Positions 22,895-31,587 of a stretch of 64,000 nucleotides of DNA are shown here, one piece after another. Location: the NCBI GenBank assembly GCA_949361645.1, contig OX442426.1, forward strand, positions 2,290,673 to 2,354,672, read 5' to 3'. The notes beneath the pieces are model-generated. The model saw nothing but the letters and a program-made list of their open reading frames with translations. It had not been told where the DNA came from and made no database searches. Position 1 is the stretch's first letter; each line of letters opens with the position of its first letter. Source of the DNA: Spongilla lacustris. Its lineage: Eukaryota > Porifera > Demospongiae > Spongillida > Spongillidae. A program made the position numbers and the translations under genes.

Positions 22895-23790
22895 TTGCCT
22901 GCCTTGTTTAATGGAAGCCTATCTGATGCTGAACTGCAGCTGTTTTCGCTGCCAACACTCCTAGCAGGTCTAGGATTGTTTGACCCTATATCAGAGATCT
23001 TCAAAACATCTAAACAAGGCACAGTTGTTATTGCCAATGCCTTAATAGATAAGGATACATTTTGCCATGTTAGTCATCTGGATGCACTCAATGAGGCCAG
23101 ACAGATGCACCGTAAAGTTCAAGAGAATTTACACCAGTCCAGCTTGGAGTCCATTCTAGCAAAGTTCACACATGAGCGACAGAGATCATTACAGAGGGTA
23201 ATCACATCAGCTTGGCTGAATGTGATCCCATTAGAGAGTTGTCACTTTGACCTAGCACCCTCTCAGTTTAGGGATGACAATTCGATATCAACAGCAACCT
23301 TCCTGTATACCTATCAAGTGTGATGCATGTAGTTCAAATTTCACGCTGCAACATGTAAGACAGGTGGTCTTGTCATCCAATGACATAAGAGAGTTCGGGA
23401 CTGTCTTGGGGATAAGGCTGCTCAAGTATGTAGACAAGTTGCACGTGAACCAATGTTCAAATAGGCAGACTTCAAAGCAAAGGATTCCCATGGTAGAAGC
23501 GTTGTTTGATGTAAAAGTCATTGACACAGATCATCACACCTGCATTGAACATCAGAATTAATTTTGGACACAGGGGCTCTAGTGAAGAAGCAGCTACATG
23601 AAAATGCAGATAGGCAAGGTACATTTACTCATTTTGAAACATCTGTTCAAGGACTTCTCCACAGAGAGGCAGAACATTTTTGTGAAGCACATAGCTACCA
23701 ACATAGCAGCCAAATGGAAAAACGTGTGCATTTGTCAGAACTCGGCTTTTATTTGCCCTGGTTTGAGCATCAATCTTGTGTCTAAGGATC
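22895..23790 (+). pseudogene. Retroelement C-terminal region with frameshifts
   Basis: The frames join as LPALFNGSLSDAELQLFSLP, then AWLNVIPLESCHFDLAPSQF, a shift near 23290, CDACSSNFTLQHVRQVVLS, EALFDVKVIDTDHHT, a stop, then GTFTHFETSVQG and an Arg/Lys-rich end. This is the family pattern WL(N/T)(V/A)(I/L)PL....FDL....FRD...C..C...FT..HA....G......(H/N)..R, then (A/F)FDV(K/R)V.(D/N)..A. It is a second variant of the retroelement 3' regions in this window. It lies within the span of receptor locus A on the opposite strand. At least two frameshifts or stops. Confidence 0.6.
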
Positions 23791-24794
23791 TAGGGAGGAG
23801 TTGACTAGGGTTTGACGATGGGGCATCACTTCTTACAATTATGCAATTCTTTTTTAGCATTCTTTTTTTGCCGGATGGTTATTCTTTTAAAAATATATAT
23901 CACGCGGTAACAATTGCAATTTCCTGGCCTTTCGTTGTTCATATTCCGCTTTAGTTGCGTCATCGCAACCAGTCCGTTGGAATGTAGTATGGGGATCTGA
24001 CAAATGTTTAGAGACCTGTCAGGTCTCCAGACAATTTGTAATGCTGTTCTGTTTGTACAAAAGTCCTGTCGGTACGTACTACTAATACAATCCGTAACAA
24101 TGCTTAAATGTACCTTCTACTATTAACTAAGTGCAGCGGGCGTGGATGAGATATTAACTGAAGCTAGAAACTGGGGGTACTATAGGCTATATAATTTATT
24201 GAAGTTGGTCAGCCATTTTGAACTTTGTTCATGAATACAGCAAACCAATTATTTAAATTCCCCCGTCGGCATAATATGTTTATGATACCCACGGATTGCA
24301 ACATCATCCGCCTACAGCCATACTTGATTATACCATAGATATTAGACTAATATCTATGATTATATTAGTCTAATATCTATTATTATACTGTTATATTTAT
24401 TATTATAACATTATTATACTATATACTGCAATGATATTGTAAAATCATACAGCATTACAAATAGTTGGAACCGTGCATAACATATACACTCGTCAAAAGT
24501 ATATGGATCGCTTCTAGCTTGAGATTTGTATACAGTCCCCATTTTGTATGACGTAATTTAATTAGATGGCCGCTACTGAGCCTGTTAACATTGTGTTGCT
24601 AGGCAACAATAACGTGGCACTACAATTGCACCGCTTCCGTGAGAATTGGTTGCAGTTGTTATTTATATATAAGAATTGTTATTATAAAATAGGATTTGTA
24701 GATAGCAATTCAGAATTGGGTATAAAATAAAGTAGGGACCTATACATTATATAGCAAATCTGCCTACCTAAAATAGAGTATTCAATTAACGACT
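23791..24794. other. Non-coding DNA with palindromes
   Basis: AT-rich. It contains a repeated palindromic motif ATAGATATTAGACTAATATC at about 24336-24384, related to the hairpin at 41225-41256, and an X-box-like sequence GTTGCTAGGCAAC (24595-24607). No gene is recognised. Downstream exons of the minus-strand gene at 24795 could lie here but I cannot identify one. Confidence 0.5.
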
Positions 24795-26450
24795 TTACAA
24801 TTCCCGTAATCTGTTGTTTTCACACTTTAAAAAATTAATTCTAAATTGCTGTTTACAAATCCTACATCGTCTATTTAATCGCTTACCGATGCTCGCGGTT
24901 GGCAGCAAACTACTTATGGAAACTGTTGGCTGGGGACCTGAGCTGATAGGCTTCACCACGCTTGAAGGACATCTTCCTTGGTTAACGACGCAACAACCTG
25001 CGTCAAGCTGTGCACTCCCCGTCCAGCTTACCAGCCACGACTCCATTTCATAATTCCACGGCATCGATACCGCACTAGCGGGTGCTTGGAACTGCACAAC
25101 GCTCTGACGTCCATTTGCTGGCCACAACCATTGGCCTGTGTTGTCCATAAGGTTCCACCAATTCTCACACCAGCCCTGCTGTGGGTTCACATTGCAGCCC
25201 TGATTAGCACCACCTTGGTAGCCTGCTGAGGCTCCGCCCCACGCTGCTGATTGGCAGTTAGGTAGGAACAGGGCGCAGTAGGGATTACTGTCGTCACACG
25301 GTGGTCCGTTATTAGGCGGCCTCTGGGTCGGCCTGGAGACGAGAGAGCATGCAGCCGTGGTGTGGGAAAGGCCTGGCCATATCTGGTTGATTTGAGCAGC
25401 TGGGATTCTGTAGATAAATGTGCCCACTCTGTCTACGACAGCCACAAATACGTAAGGATTAGTCGCGTTTGGCACTGTTCCAAGGAAGTAATTATTTGTG
25501 GCTACAGTTTCGCCGAACCAGCCACCATCGGCATGACAGGTGGACCCCCTCTCGCCAATAAAAGACCTCCCAACTTGCTTCCATTGGGTGGCGTATAACC
25601 TCCTGTAATTGTCAATCGCTCCAGCATTTACCGTCCAAGGTGATTCTAGAAGACCTATAATGCCAGCGTTGCCAGAAGCCAAGCAATTATCGCTTCCGTA
25701 CGTGCACTGCTCACTTGGGTACGTGAAGGCCGGTCCTTTGTCCAAGGTCACCTGGTTCAGCATGTACCAAGCCATATTCCACACCTTCTCTACGGAGAGG
25801 ACAAACATCATTCCCGGGGGGCCGGCTCCTTGTACCCCAGCCGGATAGTACCCCCACGTCCAATCCATACCGCCCCCTGGTTGAGGTTTAAGCCAGGCAC
25901 TCGATTGGTTCAGACCTCCATTGGGTAGGGCAGCGTCAAAAGGCGGTAGAGAACCGTCCGTGTTGAAGGACGAATCGCGGAGCATCATCCAGCTCTGTGC
26001 GGCAGAGTTCCACTGATATGTCGCTATGTAATTGACAAGTAGTTGCGTTCCTGCGTCTTTGTGCGCTTGTGTTTGCTGTGTCGTTGCATAACTGCCGCAA
26101 CCACTGCCCTTGCAAGCAGCGATAATCCAGTTGAAATACGGTGGAGTGTAGCAACCGTTTGACGGACAGCAACATCCCAACTGTGTGGTAGAAAACGTGC
26201 ACAACGGATTGCTTCCGCTCCCTGTAGTGCACGATCCGTAGTACGTCGTGTTGGTCGCAGCGGGGCACGGCCAAAGATTTCCTAGCTGCTGGTACGTTGG
26301 TGTGACCGGGCATGTCTCGCTGGCCATAGGAGAAGGGCATGGGCCTCCGCCCCCTGGTCCAGTCATATTACCGGTCCATAGGCAGCCATCATTCGAGTAT
26401 ACAAGACAGATGGCCGTTCCAACTGACAGTAGTACTTTGAAAGCAGTCAT
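24795..26450 (-). CDS. Secreted Cys/Trp-rich protein of unknown family, 551 codons, one large exon
   Basis: An uninterrupted frame from ATG 26450. Residues 1-19 (MTAFKVLLSVGTAICLVYS) look like a signal peptide. The mature part has many Cys, Trp, Gly and Pro residues and several N-glycosylation sites (NMT, NTT, NQS, NAT), suggesting a disulfide-bonded extracellular protein. Notable blocks: QLGCCCPSNGCYTPPYFNW (about residues 90-110), MDWTWGYYPAGVQGAGPPGM (about 190-215), HADGGWFGETVATNNYF (about 310-325). There is no transmembrane segment after the signal and no domain I recognise. A canonical splice donor (GTAAGC) follows SSLLPTASIG, so the basic last 25 residues may be intron read-through and the true C terminus may be in a further exon. 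Base composition is clearly GC-richer than its surroundings. Function unknown. Confidence 0.75.
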   Translation of the reverse strand: MTAFKVLLSVGTAICLVYSNDGCLWTGNMTGPGGGGPCPSPMASETCPVTPTYQQLGNLWPCPAATNTTYYGSCTTGSGSNPLCTFSTTQLGCCCPSNGCYTPPYFNWIIAACKGSGCGSYATTQQTQAHKDAGTQLLVNYIATYQWNSAAQSWMMLRDSSFNTDGSLPPFDAALPNGGLNQSSAWLKPQPGGGMDWTWGYYPAGVQGAGPPGMMFVLSVEKVWNMAWYMLNQVTLDKGPAFTYPSEQCTYGSDNCLASGNAGIIGLLESPWTVNAGAIDNYRRLYATQWKQVGRSFIGERGSTCHADGGWFGETVATNNYFLGTVPNATNPYVFVAVVDRVGTFIYRIPAAQINQIWPGLSHTTAACSLVSRPTQRPPNNGPPCDDSNPYCALFLPNCQSAAWGGASAGYQGGANQGCNVNPQQGWCENWWNLMDNTGQWLWPANGRQSVVQFQAPASAVSMPWNYEMESWLVSWTGSAQLDAGCCVVNQGRCPSSVVKPISSGPQPTVSISSLLPTASIGKRLNRRCRICKQQFRINFLKCENNRLREL

Positions 26451-26835
26451 CGCGCGTACGGTATTGGTTATGTCTCGTACCCAGACCTAAATGTGCCGAG
26501 TAGGCTAGCAATTAATATCCAGGTATTCGACGTCTTTACCAAGGACAAAGCATATGTAAATCCATGCATCGTCCGTGGCTATAGAACAGACGATATACAT
26601 CTATATAATAGTGCATATTTGTATCTATTTATATCATTATTGTATAGTTAAAATCATAGTGATCAGTGACAGTGTACGAGAAGTACAAACCGAGAAACAA
26701 GAAACACGGAGATCTAGAATCCGAAGCATGCACGCTTTGGCCCTACGTAGCGAGAATGTATTGATTGAATAATAAAATCATACAATCAACTCTTGAGATT
26801 CAACTTAACATGTTGGCTTTTCCACGACCTAGCCC
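26451..26835. other. Upstream region of the secreted-protein gene, with repeat tip
   Basis: Immediately upstream of the minus-strand start lies GTCTGGGTACGAGAC (minus-strand orientation, within 26466-26486), the tip of the small CGTACCCAGACC repeat family. No TATA box is obvious. The rest is AT-rich and non-coding. Confidence 0.4.
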
Positions 26836-27075
26836 TTAATTTGCCCCTTGGGCCATCACGCTGCCAGGTGGGGACGTGGCCATGTGTGTTGCGCCATAAT
26901 AGCGTAAGCATGGCTGCGTAACGTTTTTGTGGGGTTTAGTTTGCCGCCAATGCCCAAGCACATGATCACTTGGCAGGAATAGTACAAATATAGGAAGCTC
27001 CAGGACTTTATACATTGCATTGTCGATATTCTGTATACGCAAACCTACTGCTTTTAATGTAACTGCCACATCTCC
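26836..27075 (+). pseudogene. Retroelement C-terminal fragment, tandem copy 1
   Basis: Plus-strand pieces GTWPCVLRHNSV and, in another frame, CIRKPTAFNVTATSPC match the family blocks (V.RHN... and KP(A/T)AF(D/N).T.TSP). It is clearly related in DNA to the copy at 27890-28158 (shared GACGTGGCC, TTGTGGGGTTT, CTACTGCTTTTAA). Frames are broken. Confidence 0.5.
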
Positions 27076-27889
27076 ATGTATTCATCTTTGCCCGTTTTGC
27101 CAAAGCTAGTGTTGATACAGGTGAATCTGTACAGGAAGTATGCCTAAAATTACCACAAGTACACTGTACTCTGAGTTGGGCTGGGTCAGCCTGGGTGTGT
27201 GTACCTATAGTGGAAAGCTATATGGCAACTGGGGGGATGACTGATGAGTACCTTTCTCGCTCCGTGCAAATCATCTTTCATTTGGTTCCACCAACCACAA
27301 AGTGTTAAATGACATTGCAAGGGGTATATTCGCTAACTACTGGTAGAATTTATAAAGGATCCTCCACTTTAATAATTGCGTAAAACATTATACACTGGGG
27401 TTTCACATCTATTTGCATACACATGTATGACATCAGTTGTAAACATATATGCATTCACTACGGATTTAAACGAGGGTTAATTTACTTAGACATATATTGA
27501 CATACTAATTATTATTATCACACATATTTATGCATGTACTTAGTTCATGTTGTGACCCATACTCAAACTAATAGGACAAACGTTTGAAATGAAGCCATAC
27601 AACATTGTGCCTCACTGCAAAAGTAATAACAGTGCAATGTCATTCCACTGGTGTATAATGAGCATTTATCAGCATTTATGCATCAGCAAAATGTAAGGTA
27701 GCACATCTTACACTTGTCACAGCTATTATAAAGTTCACATGCAGGGAAATGTGAACACAATAGATGATCTCAATAAGGTCAAACACACTATGATAGCTTG
27801 TTCCGCTGTGTCTGGTGTCTGATCCTTGTATGGTATCAAGCAGCAAAGCAGGAATCCAGTCACGGGGTTAGGTTCGTTACCCTTGGACC
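27076..27889. other. Non-coding spacer between the two related retroelement fragments
   Basis: AT-rich with no gene. The two flanking fragments suggest either a duplication or two independent truncated insertions. Confidence 0.45.
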
Positions 27890-28158
27890 ATCATGCTGCA
27901 ATGCACTTCAGTGCAGATGAAGTGGTGACGTGGCCGTGCTTGTAGCGCCACAACAGCGTCTGAGCATGCGTGACGTTATTGTGGGGTTTTACCGCCAATA
28001 CCCAAGCTCATTGGCCACAAACGTATAAACATAGGAAAGTGCATGACCTCACTCTAGGAAGACTGCATGCGGATATTGGATTTGACCGCATAAGCAAACC
28101 AACTGCTTTTAACTTAACTGTCACATCTCCATGTACGCTTCATATACCAACGCTATAG
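27890..28158 (+). pseudogene. Retroelement C-terminal fragment, tandem copy 2
   Basis: The frame contains RLHADIGFDRISKPTAFNLT followed by VTSPCTLHIPTL and a stop. RL(H/R).ADI.....KP.AF(N/D)LTVTSP is the conserved block seen at 13.4 kb. An upstream frame gives VVTWPCL-RHNSV. The expected C-terminal half is missing. Confidence 0.55.
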
Positions 28159-28747
28159 TAGGTGCTGCATGCTGAATCAGTGTAGAGCAAGGGAACCTAT
28201 TGAAGGAACAACCGACTTCCCTTGACTGGTGTGGACAGACTATGCATGCTAGAGGGATAATTTAAACACTGTTGGATAGAAAATTAAATGGAGATTACAA
28301 CTGTACTAACCATAGGAAATTTTTCATGAACACTAGTACTGCATGAAAACTCACTTTTCGGCAAACATACCTCAATGTATGGCAAAGGTACCGAATTAGG
28401 AACAACCACATCAAAGGGTTGTTATAAAAACACACGGCTGCATGGGGTTTGCCACGCGCTTAAAAATGAAATTTCTATATAGTGCAATTAACTGCATGGC
28501 CGACGTTCGTGCATAAATGTTATTCCCATGAGGTCGCTATCATGGCTATTAGCCGAAAAGTGCTCATTCCGCGACTTCTTATCGCGATAAGTAACATGAA
28601 GGCAGGTGGGAGCCAAATTAAGAACTGTGTCCATACCATACGCTAGGCATCATGTACGCATTTTTGTAATTGTCTAGTATAACATCGTTAATTAATGTAT
28701 TACGGACTTATGGTAGGGTCTTAAGAGGAAACAAGTAAATAAAACCA
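28159..28747. other. Non-coding stretch
   Basis: No gene is recognised. A short palindrome (CGACTTCTTATCGCGATAAG) lies at about 28572-28591. Confidence 0.4.
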
Positions 28748-29004
28748 TTCTCTATGAGAAAGTTGGTGGTATCGGATTTCAATAGTGGTGCCGGGAAACA
28801 AGGGTTCAATGATAAGGAAAAACGAAATAGTCCTATATTTAGCCCGACACACATTGTAGGACAATATATTGTTCATGCATGTGCTAAATAGAAGACTATT
28901 TCGTTTTCCCTTATCATTCAAGCCTTGTTTCCCTGCTTTTTAAACCACTCAGTATTGCCTTCAAATCCTATATAACACCAACGTTCTCATAGAGAATGTT
29001 GCTT
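28748..29004. mobile_element. Foldback MITE, ATTCTCT-TGAGAAAGTTGG family, copy 2
   Basis: Left end ATTCTCTATGAGAAAGTTGG; right end GTTCTCATAGAGAATG. Inner pairs: AACAAGG...CCTTGTT and AACGAAATAGTCCTATATTT with its diverged inverse. The right flank (GCTTTTTATTCATAATTGGA) equals, inverted, the left flank of copy 1. It sits where locus A, compared with locus B, should carry the fibronectin III exon. Confidence 0.8.
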
Positions 29005-29550
29005 TTTATTCATAATTGGATGCTTTCAACAGTCACGCTATACATCTAAATATATTCACTTAGCAACAGACATTCAATCCTATATACCCCAATAGTGGAA
29101 AGAGAGAATTTGCATTTGTAAATGCAAAAAGGACGATTAATAAGAGCCTCCGACATTGCAATTATGATACCATAGAGAAACACTGATCACTTAGCTACGA
29201 TCTGAACTTGGCATTATATATATGTCATTTACATAGTAATCATGTATATATCTACATGTCACAACCAGAAATAACTCTGCCATGGATGATACATATTGTT
29301 CAGTACATAAACAATGTTAGTACTGATACCAGTAAAACTTTTACTCTCTCTCTCTCTCTCTGCAGGCTCTCTTGATATGACAGCAACAGGTGTGTCCACC
29401 ATCTTTTCCTTTATTACATTGTTCTGTAAATAAAAGTGATCTGTGTCAACTCAACTTATAAACAGTATCCATGTAGATGTGTTTCATACTCTGGCAGTAG
29501 TGCATCAGTGAATTTGTCATCATCACATACGTCACCTCACTCCGTGCACC
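29005..29550. other. Intron-like spacer of locus A
   Basis: No exon is recognised. It contains a (CT)n tract (29343-29360) and no counterpart of the fibronectin III exon that locus B has at the corresponding place. Confidence 0.4.
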
Positions 29551-29719
29551 AAGGTAAGGGGAGGAGTAGGGGTAGTAGTAGGTAAGGGGAGGAGTAGGGG
29601 TAGTAGTAGGTAAGGGGGGGAGTAGGGGTAGTAGTAGGTAAGGGGAGGAGTAGGGGTAGTAGTAGGTAAGGGGAGGAGTAGGGGTAGTAGTAGGTAAGGG
29701 GAGGAGTAGGGGTAGTAGG
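29551..29719. repeat. 28-bp G-rich minisatellite
   Basis: Six near-identical copies of GTAAGGGGAGGAGTAGGGGT plus AGTAGTAG, in a region otherwise collinear with the intron of locus B (57.3-57.5 kb), where the array is absent. The expansion is therefore specific to A. Long Pro/Thr/Leu-rich frames on the minus strand come from this repeat. Confidence 0.9.
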
Positions 29720-31013
29720 TCATGGGCGTCCACAGGGGGGGCCATGCCCATACGAGTAAAAAGGTCAGAGCTACAATTAATCTTTAAATTTAGCTGTATG
29801 ACAACAGAAGAGCTATCCATTTACCACATGCAAACACCAAGAAGGTTATGATCTCACTTCCAACAGACTGTGATGGTCTATCCAAAACATTTATCATCAC
29901 CCCACCACCTTGCTCCTCGCTCTTTTCTTATTTAACCATAATTATTATGATCCCTCATAGTTGCAGCTACATGGAAGACCATTATTATGATAGGGCAATT
30001 TGTACAAACGTGTATGCAATTTACAGTGAGGAGGATGGAGACCAATATTATTGCTGCCACCTAGGAGATGCAGGGAACTACACATGTATAGTACCCCAAA
30101 TTGATGCACAGGAGAAACAGAGATTTAGATCAACTGCTAAATGAGTGTATCACTCCTATAAAGGATCTAGATACCTGTGTGTGACCTCATTCAGCAGTGA
30201 TGGTATAGTAACACCAGTACCATGCACATGTAGGTGTGAACTCATTAAACAATTTCAGAGAACTGTTAGTAACCCCAATGATGCATGCATAGACTCTACT
30301 ATCTATGCCACGCTCAATAACATCATCACTTGGTTATGGGTCATTGAGCCTGACTCACACATTTCATAGCGACTAATTCCATGTACATGTATGTACATTA
30401 TACATGTCCATGCAGCAGTCTTACGTGCAGCAATGCAATTAATATTTGGCCCACTGCCAGCTGCTCTGAAGTATCCTTGTAGACATGGACATTGAGTGGA
30501 TCCATTTACTGAACTGTTACTGTTGGAAGGACACGGAAGACACACACTGCTCCCCTGTACACTCTTGTAGGTACCTGGGGGACAGGCTGGGACAACATAA
30601 TGCAATCAACAACATGTGCACACACTCTACAGACTGTTAACCTACACTGGCAGGTCTGTGACATGTTAGTGTATCCAGGACTGCAGGAACAGCTTCCAGA
30701 TGGTGGTCCCCACACACCTAGGTTACCAGTAGTACAACTGGCTTGAGGCTGCTGGCTCACCACACTTGCTCCTGGTGCACATACAAGTTGTGTTATAAGT
30801 CCATTAGATGCAACAGTTTGAGGATAGCTAATGAAGCCAAGCACTTGTTGTGGGCACACATAATAGAACACAGTAAGACGAGAGATGGACACACAGGTAC
30901 CAGTGTCTTGAGCAGCCAAGTACATACCACCACTACCTCCTAGTGGGACTAGCACATCTGTGGTCTCCACTATGGTACCTATTGGGTTAGATCCCAAGGC
31001 AACTCTACTATTA

Positions 31014-31272
31014 CTGCAAGGCCGTAGATAAGGGGAAGCTTGGGGGGGCACGTGCCCCCCCAAAATTTCTATTACTTTTGAAAAAGTGTCTGCAAATCGC
31101 AATTCCAGTCGCCGGGATTTTTCCTTAATGAGCGGTGTATGATAACGCGCGCACATGCCTATACAGTGACGAATATTAGATATGAATTAATTAGACTGAA
31201 TTTAGATCACAATATATGACATTCAGACCTATTGTGCCCCCCCCAAAGTATAAAAGTTATCTACGGCCCTGA
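31014..31272. mobile_element. 259-bp MITE inserted in the ligand-binding exon of locus A
   Basis: Ends are GGCCGTAGATAA (left, after CTGCAA) and TTATCTACGGCC (right, before CTGA). Internal C/G runs form a hairpin (GGGGGGGCACGTGCCCCCCC). It is flanked by a duplicated ATTA (31010-31013 and 31273-31276). Locus B has the uninterrupted sequence CTACTATTAGTAAATG at about 58601, which proves the insertion and defines the target site. Confidence 0.9.
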
Positions 31273-31387
31273 ATTAGTAAATGGTGCGTAGTTAGCAGTG
31301 ATGAGGGAACTACTGGAGTTAATGTTTGGAGTCTCGTAGATCTGCAGTTGGAATAGTTGCTGGCATGATCCTCCAGTGGGGCAGCCA

Positions 31388-31587
31388 NNNNNNNNNNNNN
31401 NNNNNNNNNNNNNNNNNNNNNNNNNNNNNNNNNNNNNNNNNNNNNNNNNNNNNNNNNNNNNNNNNNNNNNNNNNNNNNNNNNNNNNNNNNNNNNNNNNNN
31501 NNNNNNNNNNNNNNNNNNNNNNNNNNNNNNNNNNNNNNNNNNNNNNNNNNNNNNNNNNNNNNNNNNNNNNNNNNNNNNNNNNNNNNN
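31388..31587. other. Assembly gap of exactly 200 N
   Basis: Two hundred undetermined bases. The round number suggests a placeholder of unknown true length. It separates the broken ligand-binding exon of locus A from the transposase gene on the other strand, so their adjacency is not guaranteed. Confidence 0.98.

Larger units (their letters stand above)
20818..31387 (-). pseudogene. Eph-type receptor without kinase, locus A (disrupted, 5' end in gap)
   Basis: Exons on the minus strand, 5' to 3': ligand-binding domain from the gap edge 31387 to 30656; Cys-rich exon 30596-30425 (CPPGTYKSVQGSSVCLPCPS); transmembrane exon 22607-22523 (PLIVGVVVGVSSLLAAMLF); AYFLHQYHRSKK exon 22337-22300; 21-nt exon 22061-22041; last exon 21150-20818. 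Exon ends, phases and sequences match locus B. The last exon encodes a tail of about 110 residues with eight tyrosines (PLYEEVGPPTLH, GGYIPLSKQLMS, AIYTDV) and ends at TGA 20818-20820; no kinase follows. Problems: a 259-bp element plus 4-bp duplication shifts the frame in the ligand-binding exon, the fibronectin III exon of B is not found, and an 8 kb interval holds other genes and retroelement debris. It may also be remnants of two copies. Confidence 0.65.

Noticed and set aside
29446..29820. Pro/Thr/Leu-rich frames on the minus strand
   Set aside because: They are translations of the 28-bp minisatellite at 29551-29719.
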